Shown here piece by piece: positions 17,236-25,080 of a stretch of 64,000 bases of DNA. The first letter of the stretch is position 1, and every line of letters starts with the position of its first letter. The position numbers and the translations under genes were made by a program. Below the pieces are notes generated by a model. That model ran no database searches and was not told where the DNA came from. It worked only from the letters and a program-made list of their open reading frames with translations. The stretch spans positions 149,990 through 213,989 of the forward strand of contig JAJYSV010000001.1 of NCBI GenBank assembly GCA_021793405.1, read 5' to 3'. This stretch comes from Acidobacteriota bacterium. Its GTDB lineage: Bacteria; Acidobacteriota; Terriglobia; Terriglobales; Acidobacteriaceae.

Positions 17236-18123
17236 CTACCCTTGCTGGATTCTATTTTCCGCGCTCTCAGCGCCTGCTGTCGTTCGCCCGATTGCCGGCC
17301 CGGTTTCAGACCGCGCTCCACGAAAAAAACGATAGAAGTTTTCCGTTGTCGTCAAAGCCATGGTCTCACAGTTCACACCGCGGACCGCTGCCAGTTGCTC
17401 CGCCACGCGCCGCACCATGGCCGGTTCGTTGCGCTTGCCGCGATGGGGCACCGGGGCCAGAAAAGGTGCGTCGGTCTCGATCAAGATCCTATCCCCCGGG
17501 ATTTTAGCTGCTACGTCCCGGATGGGCTGCGCTTTGGGAAAGGTAATGTTCCCGGCGAAGGAAACGAGAAAACCCATGTCCATGGCCCGCTGTGCGTGCC
17601 TGTATTCGCCGGCGAAACAATGCAGAACGCCACCCAACCCGGTCGGCCGCCAATGCTCCTCCAGTATTTCCAGGGTATCGTCCCAGGCGTCTGTACTCTC
17701 TGCGGACGCCCGGCAGTGGATCAAAATCGGCAGGCTGTGCCGCGCGGCGACCTTCATCTGATCGACAAAAACACGCTGCTGCACATCACGGGGTGAATGG
17801 TCGTAAAAGTAGTCGAGGCCAATCTCGCCAATGGCGACGACTTCCGGCTCCGCGGCCAGGGTGTCCAGTTTCTTGAGTGCCTGCTCATCCGCCAGGCTCG
17901 CCTCATGCGGATGGATTCCGGCGCTGACCAGAATGCGAGGCATATCGGGTCTCGATCGATAGGCGCGGCTCAGGTCGAGAGCACCATGCATCGTGTCCGG
18001 ACCCTCCCCAATGCCAACGGCCAAAATCGCCTCGACTCCGGCATCGAATGCACGAACCAGCATCGCCTCACGGTCTTCCGCGTAGCGGTCACTGTCCAGA
18101 TGTGCATGCGAGTCCACCAGCAT
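17236..18123 (-). CDS. tatD: TatD family metal-dependent hydrolase (DNase)
   Basis: A 295-residue TIM-barrel hydrolase. It opens with MLVDSHAHLDSDRY (metal-binding His pair), then has GEIGLDYFYDHSP, ILIHCRAS, LHCFAGEY and ETDAPFLAPVPHRGKRNEP, which together supply the TatD two-metal site. Family members are 3'-5' exonucleases that act on DNA damage or quality control. The C-terminal 35 residues, after the typical end at NFYRFFRG, are an unusual Arg/Ala-rich tail. It lies between metG (14 bp gap) and yajQ. The metG-tatD linkage is very common in bacteria, which supports the call. Confidence 0.93.
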   Translation of the reverse strand: MLVDSHAHLDSDRYAEDREAMLVRAFDAGVEAILAVGIGEGPDTMHGALDLSRAYRSRPDMPRILVSAGIHPHEASLADEQALKKLDTLAAEPEVVAIGEIGLDYFYDHSPRDVQQRVFVDQMKVAARHSLPILIHCRASAESTDAWDDTLEILEEHWRPTGLGGVLHCFAGEYRHAQRAMDMGFLVSFAGNITFPKAQPIRDVAAKIPGDRILIETDAPFLAPVPHRGKRNEPAMVRRVAEQLAAVRGVNCETMALTTTENFYRFFRGARSETGPAIGRTTAGAESAENRIQQG

Positions 18124-18137
18124 GAGCGACTCTTTCT

Positions 18138-20333
18138 CTATTTGAGCCGTGCTCCGATTTCGACGTCTTCCAGAAAGCCCGCCAGCACCGGCTTGCCTTT
18201 TTCTCCCACAGAGGCGGCAACAATCATCCCATTCGATTCCAGTCCGCGCAGTTTGCGCGGCGCTAGATTTGCGACGATGACGACCTTGCGGCCAATGAGG
18301 CTTTCGGGCGTGTAAGCCTCGGCGATTCCGGCAACAATTTGCCGCCGTTCGTAGCCGAGATCGACTTCCAGCCGTAGCAAACGGTCCGCCTTGGGAACGC
18401 GCTCGGCCAAGCGAACGATCGCGACGCGCAGTTCCACCTTGGCGAAATCTTCGATGGCAATTTTGGGGGCTTCCTCCGTAGGGTGCGACGGTGCCGCGTG
18501 CGTCGCGGGCGCTACGATTGGTTGCCCGGGCGGAATAGGATCAAGCACCGCACTGACGGAACGCACCTGCGGTATGGCGGCTGCCTGTTGAGCGATGGCG
18601 TCTGCCTCCTGCTCCGGAGACGTTGCGGCAGCGGATTGGGACTCATGCACGTGGGGAGGCGGGGGTTGCTCCGCTGGCCCCGATGTTTTCGCTTCGAACA
18701 GAGCCGCCTCCTCGGACGCAGCTTCTTGATCCGCTGCGAATTGTGTTTGACGATCCTCTTCAATTTTCTGCATACGTTCGATCGCTTCCTTTTCCGCGCG
18801 GGGAAACACCGGACCCAGTTCGCCGAGCTTGGTACCCGGTGGTAGATCGCCCCAGTGCAAATTCTTTAGATTCGCGTTCCGAATATCCCCCAGGCCAAGC
18901 TGCCGCCAGACCTTCGCCGCCGCCTCGGGAATAATGGGATAGACCAGCGCCGTAATGATGCGAATCGCCTCGGCGGCGGTGTACAAAATGGCAGCGAGTT
19001 TGGTTCGGCTCTCCGCACCCTCCGTGGTGCTGAGTTTCCACGGAGTTTGCGCCGTCAGATAGCTGTCCACTGACGCAATCGCGTTCCAGGCTTGTTCCAG
19101 CGCACGAGAGAAATCGAACTGCTCTAGCCTCTGATCGAACTCCTCTGCCTGCTGACACAGACGCGTGCGAATGTTGTTGTCCGCCTTCGTTCCATCCGGC
19201 ACCACGCCATCAAAATATTTTTGAATCATCGCCAGCGTGCGGCTCACCAGATTGCCGTATCCGTTCGCCAGGTCGGCGTTATACCGCTGCACCAGCGCGT
19301 CGAAGGAAAAACTTCCATCCTGGCCAAAGGTGACTTCGCGCAACAGAAAATAGCGCAGCGCATCCGCGCCCAGCACGTCGAGCACAGTTTCCGCGCGCAC
19401 AATGTTCCCGCGCGATTTCGACATCTTCGACTGCTCAAACAGCAGCCATCCGTGCGCCACGATGCTTTTCGGCAGCGGCAGACCCGCAGCCATCAAAAAT
19501 GCCGGCCAATAGACGCAGTGGAAGCGGCTGATCTCCTTGCCGATCAGGTGCACATCGGCGGGCCAGTATTTCTCAAAATTCGCAGGATCCTCGCTGCCAT
19601 ACCCCAACGCCGTGATATAGTTCGCCAGCGCATCCATCCACACGTAGATCACGTGCTTTTCATCACCGGGCACAGGGATGCCCCAGTTAAAGCTGGTGCG
19701 GCTAATCGACAGATCGCGCAGGCCGCCGCGCACAAAAGCCATCACTTCATTGCGACGCGCCTCGGGCCGGATGAAATCAGGATGCGTCTCGTAATGTTCG
19801 AGCAACTTGCGCTCAAAGGCGGAAAGCTTGAAAAAATAATTCTCCTCGCTCACCGTCTCTGTGATGCGACCGCAGTCTGGACAAGGCGTTCCCGGGGGCC
19901 CATCGACATAGAGCTCGTCCCACACGCAATACTGGCCGGAATAGGTGCCTTTGTAGATGAAGCCGCGCTTCTGCAACTCGCAAAAAAGATGTTGCGTGCC
20001 GCGCTTATGCCGGACTTCCGTGGTGCGGATGAAATCGTCATACGTGAGACCCATGCGGTCCCACAACCCACGAAACTCGCTGGAAACTTCCGCGGCAAAT
20101 TGCTGCGGGGTTTTGCCCGACTTTGCGGCGGACCGCTCAATTTTCTGCCCGTGTTCGTCCGTCCCGGTCAAAAAGTGGACATCGAAACCGCGCATTCGCT
20201 TCCAGCGTGCGAGCGTGTCCGCGGCCACAGTGGTGTACGTGTGGCCCAGGTGCGGGCGGGCATTCACGTAGTAGATAGGCGTGGTCAGGAAGAAAGTCGG
20301 TTTGCTATCTTGCTTGTTTTCTTGGATGGACAT
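18138..20333 (-). CDS. metG: Methionyl-tRNA synthetase
   Basis: A class I synthetase, 731 residues from ATG 20333 (the frame continues upstream without a ribosome site, so the start is uncertain). It has HLGHTYTT (HIGH motif) near residue 30 and SKMSKSRGN (KMSKS) near 310. Only one Cys pair (CPDC) remains in the zinc-knuckle region, where many relatives have two. After the anticodon domain comes a low-complexity Pro/Gln/Ala linker of about 120 residues. The C terminus is a Trbp111/EMAP-like tRNA-binding domain (IEDFAKVELRVAIV to LAPRKLRGLESNGM). It charges tRNA-Met and initiator tRNA. It heads the leftward metG-tatD-yajQ run, divergent from argS. Confidence 0.95.
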   Translation of the reverse strand: MSIQENKQDSKPTFFLTTPIYYVNARPHLGHTYTTVAADTLARWKRMRGFDVHFLTGTDEHGQKIERSAAKSGKTPQQFAAEVSSEFRGLWDRMGLTYDDFIRTTEVRHKRGTQHLFCELQKRGFIYKGTYSGQYCVWDELYVDGPPGTPCPDCGRITETVSEENYFFKLSAFERKLLEHYETHPDFIRPEARRNEVMAFVRGGLRDLSISRTSFNWGIPVPGDEKHVIYVWMDALANYITALGYGSEDPANFEKYWPADVHLIGKEISRFHCVYWPAFLMAAGLPLPKSIVAHGWLLFEQSKMSKSRGNIVRAETVLDVLGADALRYFLLREVTFGQDGSFSFDALVQRYNADLANGYGNLVSRTLAMIQKYFDGVVPDGTKADNNIRTRLCQQAEEFDQRLEQFDFSRALEQAWNAIASVDSYLTAQTPWKLSTTEGAESRTKLAAILYTAAEAIRIITALVYPIIPEAAAKVWRQLGLGDIRNANLKNLHWGDLPPGTKLGELGPVFPRAEKEAIERMQKIEEDRQTQFAADQEAASEEAALFEAKTSGPAEQPPPPHVHESQSAAATSPEQEADAIAQQAAAIPQVRSVSAVLDPIPPGQPIVAPATHAAPSHPTEEAPKIAIEDFAKVELRVAIVRLAERVPKADRLLRLEVDLGYERRQIVAGIAEAYTPESLIGRKVVIVANLAPRKLRGLESNGMIVAASVGEKGKPVLAGFLEDVEIGARLK

Positions 20334-20565
20334 GCCGTTGGCGTTCAAGCTCCTGGCGCGTCCGGCCGCAGAGCGAGTCACCTTGTATTTTATCCTGAAT
20401 GTCTCTTTTCTCGTATGGACGGCAAGGAAGATGTCGCGGTGCGCACGTATAACTACGGGTGGCAAGCGTTGATTGAAGTGCCGTGTCCATCGCGAAGCCG
20501 CGGCGCACTCTGCTAAAATTCGCTCTAACTCATCGGATCGCTACCAGCGCCCACGGACGTACCTT

Positions 20566-22548
20566 GTGTATCGCACCTATCGACAATCTCTGTTTGAGCG
20601 CCTTCGCGCTGTCCTGCTTGAAAAGTTCCAGGTAGAAATCCCTCGCCTCACGGTCGAGGAACCTCCCAAGGTGGAGATGGGCGACTATGCCCTGCCCATT
20701 GCCTTCGAGCTGGCGCGTACGCTGCGCAAAGCCCCGCGCAAGATCGCCGAAGAACTGGTTGGCGCATTGGGTAGCGTGGCAGGATTTACTGGATTTGAAG
20801 TGGCAGGGGCCGGCTACATCAACTGCCGTCTCGATCGAAATATGGCCGCGCATGCGCTGGCGACGCGGATGGAAGCTCTGCCCCACGAGCAGGAATTCAT
20901 TCTGGTCGAGCACACCAGCATCAATCCCAACAAGGCCGCGCACGTGGGTCACCTGCGCAACTCCATCCTGGGCGACACGCTGGTGCGCATGTTGCGCGCC
21001 GCCAACCACCAGGTGGGTGTACAGAACTACATTGACAACACCGGCGTGCAAGTGGCCGATGTGGTAGTTTCCCTGGTGCATCTGCGGCATATGGATCTTG
21101 CGGGAGTCGAGCGCTGGATCGAGGAACTTGCCGCGCATGGTGAGCGCATCGACTTCGCCTGTTGGGATTTGTACGCCTATGTCTCGCAGTGGTACGACGC
21201 GGAGGAAAGCCAGAAGCAGGCGCGCAAACAGGTTCGCCTGGACACGCTGCACGCACTCGAAGTCGGTGGCAACGAAACCGCCGCCATTGCCGACTTGGTG
21301 TCGACCGCGATTGTCCGGCAGCACTTGCAAACCATGCAACGCCTCGGCATTGAATATGATTTTCTCCCGCGCGAAAGTGAAATTCTTCACCTGCATTTTT
21401 GGAATGCGGCCTTTGCGTTGATGAAGGAAAAAGGCGTCCTTTACAAAGAAACGGAAGGCAAGAATTCTGGCTGCTGGGTGATGCGGCGCGCCGGAACCGC
21501 AGGCGCGGACGGCGAAAACCCGGACGAAGAGGCCAAGGTCATTGTGCGCTCCAACGGCACGGTCGGATACGTCGGCAAAGACATCGCGTATCACCTATGG
21601 AAGTTCAATAAGCTGGGGCTTGATTTTGGATACCGAGAATTCTATTCCTACCCGGATCGCGAAACGCCCTGCTGGATTTCGACGGTTGAACAAAACCAGG
21701 CGGGTCCACGCTTTGGCAAAGCCACGGTTATCTACAATGTCATCGACGCGCGCCAGGCCGACCCGCAGAACAACGTCATCGAAGCGCTGCGCGGCATGGG
21801 CTTCACCAAAGAAGCCGAAAACTACCACCACTTCTCGTACGAGATGGTCGCGCTGACCCCGCGCTGCGCCATGGAACTCGGCTATGTGATTTCCGAGGAA
21901 GACCAGGGCCGCGCCTACATTGAAGTTTCCGGACGCAAGGGATTTGGCGTAAAGGCCGACGACCTGATCGACAAGCTGATCGCCTCCGCGCTGGCCGAAG
22001 TGAACGCTCGCCATCCCGAGATGGGCCAGGACGAGCGGCACAGCATTGCCCGCAAGATCGCTGTCGGCGCGCTGCGCTATTACATGCTGCGCTACACGCG
22101 CAACACCGTCATCGCATTCGATTTTCAGGATGCGCTCAGCTTTGAAGGCGAAACCGGACCCTACGCCCAATATGCCGTCGTACGTGCCGCGAACATTTTT
22201 CGCAAGGCCGGAATCGCGCCCGACGAAGCGTTGCGGCAATTCGAGACCATCGACGCTTCCGCATATTTTTCCGGCGACGATGGCGACAGCCTGTGGGAAC
22301 TCTGGCTGCTGGCGGCGAAATCCGTGCTGGTGCTGGAGCGTTCCATTCAGACCACCGAGCCAGCCTATCTAGCCAAGTACGCTTTTCAACTGGCGCAGCA
22401 ATTCAGCAACTTCTACCACCGGCACCACATTCTGACAGAAGCAGATCCCACCAGAAAAACACTGCTGCTGGCAACCGCCGCTGTCGCCCAACGCGAATTG
22501 CTGCGCGCGCTCAGCTGGATGGGCATCGAAGCGCCGGACGTGATGTGA
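20566..22548 (+). CDS. argS: Arginyl-tRNA synthetase
   Basis: About 660 residues if translation begins at GTG 20566 (MYRTYRQSLFERLRAV), the point where family similarity begins; the frame is open 31 codons further upstream. The N-terminal Arg-S domain contains EMGDYALPIAFELAR. The catalytic core has EHTSINPNKAAHVGHLRNSI (HIGH-like), NYIDNTGVQVADVV and YVGKDIAYHLWKF. The KMSKS position reads SGRKGFGVKADDL. The C-terminal DALR domain has GPYAQYAVVRAANI and FSNFYHRHHIL. It is somewhat longer than E. coli ArgS, with an insertion around residues 300-340. It converges on pepA across a long inverted repeat. Confidence 0.94.
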   Translation: MYRTYRQSLFERLRAVLLEKFQVEIPRLTVEEPPKVEMGDYALPIAFELARTLRKAPRKIAEELVGALGSVAGFTGFEVAGAGYINCRLDRNMAAHALATRMEALPHEQEFILVEHTSINPNKAAHVGHLRNSILGDTLVRMLRAANHQVGVQNYIDNTGVQVADVVVSLVHLRHMDLAGVERWIEELAAHGERIDFACWDLYAYVSQWYDAEESQKQARKQVRLDTLHALEVGGNETAAIADLVSTAIVRQHLQTMQRLGIEYDFLPRESEILHLHFWNAAFALMKEKGVLYKETEGKNSGCWVMRRAGTAGADGENPDEEAKVIVRSNGTVGYVGKDIAYHLWKFNKLGLDFGYREFYSYPDRETPCWISTVEQNQAGPRFGKATVIYNVIDARQADPQNNVIEALRGMGFTKEAENYHHFSYEMVALTPRCAMELGYVISEEDQGRAYIEVSGRKGFGVKADDLIDKLIASALAEVNARHPEMGQDERHSIARKIAVGALRYYMLRYTRNTVIAFDFQDALSFEGETGPYAQYAVVRAANIFRKAGIAPDEALRQFETIDASAYFSGDDGDSLWELWLLAAKSVLVLERSIQTTEPAYLAKYAFQLAQQFSNFYHRHHILTEADPTRKTLLLATAAVAQRELLRALSWMGIEAPDVM

Positions 22549-22564
22549 AACCGGCTCACAAACA

Positions 22565-22663
22565 CAGTAGAGTCATTCTGCGCGCAGCGAAGAATCCAGA
22601 GAACGATGGCATCTCGACGGAGTACCGTCTGGATTCTTCACTTCGTTCAGAATGACTCTACTG
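22565..22663. repeat. Inverted repeat, 35-bp arms, between argS and pepA
   Basis: Arms 22565-22599 and 22629-22663 are reverse complements with four mismatches and a 29-nt centre. The transcript from either strand would fold into a long hairpin, so it may end both converging genes. The right arm closely matches a single half-copy at 54042-54071, so this is a dispersed REP-like element rather than a dedicated terminator. Confidence 0.85.
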
Positions 22664-22673
22664 CTTGGTTCAG

Positions 22674-24191
22674 TTATTTCTCGTAGCTGCGGACCCACTC
22701 CACAATGCTGCGCACGGCCACACCGGACGGACCCTTCGCAATCCATGGCTTCTGTTCATCCATCCAGGCAACGCCCGCGATGTCGAGATGCAGCCAAGGA
22801 GTCTCATCCACAAATTCTTTCAGGAACATGGCCGCAGTAATCGCGCCGCCGTAGCGGCTGCCGCCCGTGTTGGTAATGTCTCCAATGTGGGAAACGATCA
22901 TCTCGCGATATTCGTCTTCGACAGGCAAACGCCAGAATTTTTCGCCGGAAATCTCCAGCGCCTTCTGGAAATGTTCGTAGCTCGCTTCATCGTTCGCGAA
23001 CACGCCCGCATTCACCATACCCAGCGCCACCACGCAGGCTCCAGTCAGCGTCGCCGCGTCAATCAAGTGGGTCGCTCCAAGCTGCTTCGCGTAGTGCAGA
23101 CCGTCGGCCAGCACCATACGGCCTTCAGCGTCCGTATTCAGCACTTCAATCGCCTTGCCGGACATTGCAATCGCAACGTCCCCCGGCCTGTAGGCTTTGC
23201 CAGAGGGCATATTTTCCGCGGAGCAGACAATGCCGATCACACGCACCTTCGGCTTTAGCTGCGCAATCGCGCGCATGGCTCCAATCATGGCCGCGCCGCC
23301 CGCCATGTCGTACTTCATCTTCTCCATGCCTTCAGAAGGCTTGATCGAGATGCCGCCGGTGTCGAAAGTAATTCCCTTGCCCACCAGCGCCAGTACCGGC
23401 CCGTCTTTGGGTGCGTCTTTCGGCTCATAGCGCATCACAATTAGCGCCGGCGGCTCATCGGATCCTTGCGCGACCGCCCAGAACGCGCCCATCTTCAGTT
23501 CTTTAATTTTCTCGGTGCTGTGGACTTCGCACGGCAATCCCTGTTCTTTGCACATCGCTGCGGCACGCTGGCCCAGCACGGTCGGCGTCAGCCGATTGCC
23601 GGGCTCGTTAACCAGCGCGCGAGTAAAGTTCTGCGATTCGCCTAGGATCACGCCCTCACGAAACGCAGCTTCGACCGTTTTCTTATCCGCGCTCACAGGA
23701 GCCACCACGGTAAATTGCTCGATCGAGCGATCTTTGCGGTCGGACTTATACGTGTCCGGATCGAAGTCGCCAACGAAAGCGCCTTCGACTGCGGCGCGAG
23801 CCGCCGCAGGCAGCGACAATCCGTCGTGTTCCGGCACCACGAATGTGACGTGACGGATGCTGCGCGGCTTGGCAAACCGGACCGCTGCTCCGGCAGCCTT
23901 GCGAATTTCAGTAAGCGAAACTTTTCCGCTTTTTCCCACGCCGACGATCAGAAGTCTTTTGGCCTTGAGTTCGGGCGGACCGTAGAACAACAGCGTTTCG
24001 CACGCGCTGGCCGTAAATTCGCCGCTTTTCAAGACCGGTTTATCGGCGCTGGCGACAGCGGCGTCCCTGGTCAGCAGGACCGGCTCGGCTACAGCATTCT
24101 TGTCTTTGGAGGTGGATGCGTCCGTGGCCAGCACCACCAGGAGTTCGGCTGGAAGAGACTGGAGAGCTTCAAATTTCAATTCGGTTTTCAT
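22674..24191 (-). CDS. pepA: Leucyl aminopeptidase (M17 family)
   Basis: 505 residues, the normal size for PepA. The catalytic C-terminal half has LVGKGITFDTGGISIKP (Lys and Asp metal ligands), KYDMAGGAAMIGAMRA and NTDAEGRMVLADGL (Asp, Glu and the catalytic Arg region). DAATLTGACVVALG follows. The enzyme removes N-terminal residues from peptides in the cytoplasm using two divalent metals. E. coli PepA also binds DNA, but nothing here tests that. It follows smpB by 56 bp on the same strand and probably shares its transcript. The N-terminal domain is divergent, as usual. Confidence 0.93.
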   Translation of the reverse strand: MKTELKFEALQSLPAELLVVLATDASTSKDKNAVAEPVLLTRDAAVASADKPVLKSGEFTASACETLLFYGPPELKAKRLLIVGVGKSGKVSLTEIRKAAGAAVRFAKPRSIRHVTFVVPEHDGLSLPAAARAAVEGAFVGDFDPDTYKSDRKDRSIEQFTVVAPVSADKKTVEAAFREGVILGESQNFTRALVNEPGNRLTPTVLGQRAAAMCKEQGLPCEVHSTEKIKELKMGAFWAVAQGSDEPPALIVMRYEPKDAPKDGPVLALVGKGITFDTGGISIKPSEGMEKMKYDMAGGAAMIGAMRAIAQLKPKVRVIGIVCSAENMPSGKAYRPGDVAIAMSGKAIEVLNTDAEGRMVLADGLHYAKQLGATHLIDAATLTGACVVALGMVNAGVFANDEASYEHFQKALEISGEKFWRLPVEDEYREMIVSHIGDITNTGGSRYGGAITAAMFLKEFVDETPWLHLDIAGVAWMDEQKPWIAKGPSGVAVRSIVEWVRSYEK

Positions 24192-24247
24192 TCGGAATTC
24201 AAGTTCCTTTCAAATTTCGGTTGGTGACGATTCTTTGTGCTGGCGCT

Positions 24248-24781
24248 CTAAGCATTGCGCCGCTTGCTGGCGGCGATGGCGGCTCGCGCATCGCGGTCGT
24301 CTTCGCGGCGCCGTTCCGTCTCCCGCTTGTCCCAGGTCTGTTTTCCTTTGGCGACGGCAAGCTCGCACTTCACGCGCCCCCTGCGGAAGTAGAGCCGGGT
24401 AGGAATCAGCGTGAGGCCCTTCTGCTGCACCTTGCCCAGCAGCTTGCGCACTTCCTCGCCGTGCAGCAGCAATTTGCGCGTGCGCACCGCGTCATGGTTC
24501 GTATAGCTGCCGTGGGAGTATGGACCAATATGCAGATTCAGCAGAAATGCTTCTCCGTCTTTCACCAGGCCATAGGCATCGCGCAGGTTGGCTTTGCCCT
24601 CGCGGATCGATTTGACCTCGGTGCCGCGCAGCACAACCCCGGCCTCAAACTTTTCCAGCAAAAAATAATTATGCCCGGCCTGCCGGTTCACGGCCGCATC
24701 GCGCTCACCGGAAGCGACCGGGTCGCGCGGCTTGGGCTTCTTCGGCGGGTTCGGGACAATACTGGTAGGTGGACGTGGCAT
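24248..24781 (-). CDS. smpB: SsrA-binding protein SmpB
   Basis: 177 residues. The core begins at NRQAGHNYFLLEKFEAGVVL and continues GTEVKSIREGKANLRDAYGL, LLNLHIGPYSHGSY, RKLLLHGEEVRKLLGKVQQKG and IPTRLYFRRGRVKCELAVAKGKQTWDKRE. All are diagnostic of SmpB, which carries tmRNA to stalled ribosomes. The basic C-terminal tail that enters the mRNA channel is present. The N-terminal 25 residues are a Pro/Lys-rich extension not found in E. coli. The tmRNA gene itself is not in this window. Divergent from the secretin gene. Confidence 0.96.
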   Translation of the reverse strand: MPRPPTSIVPNPPKKPKPRDPVASGERDAAVNRQAGHNYFLLEKFEAGVVLRGTEVKSIREGKANLRDAYGLVKDGEAFLLNLHIGPYSHGSYTNHDAVRTRKLLLHGEEVRKLLGKVQQKGLTLIPTRLYFRRGRVKCELAVAKGKQTWDKRETERRREDDRDARAAIAASKRRNA

Positions 24782-25080
24782 GATTGGGCGTCTTTCAGCG
24801 GTTCCACCCCATGCGAGCGGGAGGAAAACTATCTACGCGCAGCCCTTGCAGCCGGCAAATGCTGCTTGAAAACAAAGCTCGACGGTCTCAACGCGGAGTG
24901 GACTCGCTCCAAATTCCCATGCTAGCACGCGAGTCACGGCCGCTACCTCGCGGCGGGAGCGGGTCCAAGCCAGAGTCATACCCCGCGATGGTATATTGAT
25001 GGTAACGTCCTGCTGCTTTGGCCGGAACGAAACGTCCGTTGATCGTCGGGAGATCAAAACTGCCAGGATGCGTCGAATTC
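24782..25080. promoter_or_regulatory. Divergent intergenic region smpB / secretin
   Basis: About 300 bp between genes transcribed away from each other; both promoters should be here. I see no gene, no clear dyad and no confident -35/-10 pair. The secretin frame is open back to 25018, so part of this stretch could be coding if an earlier start is used. Confidence 0.35.

Noticed and set aside
19221..20516. 431-aa plus-strand frame opposite metG
   Set aside because: It lies opposite the metG catalytic domain and shows no family motif.
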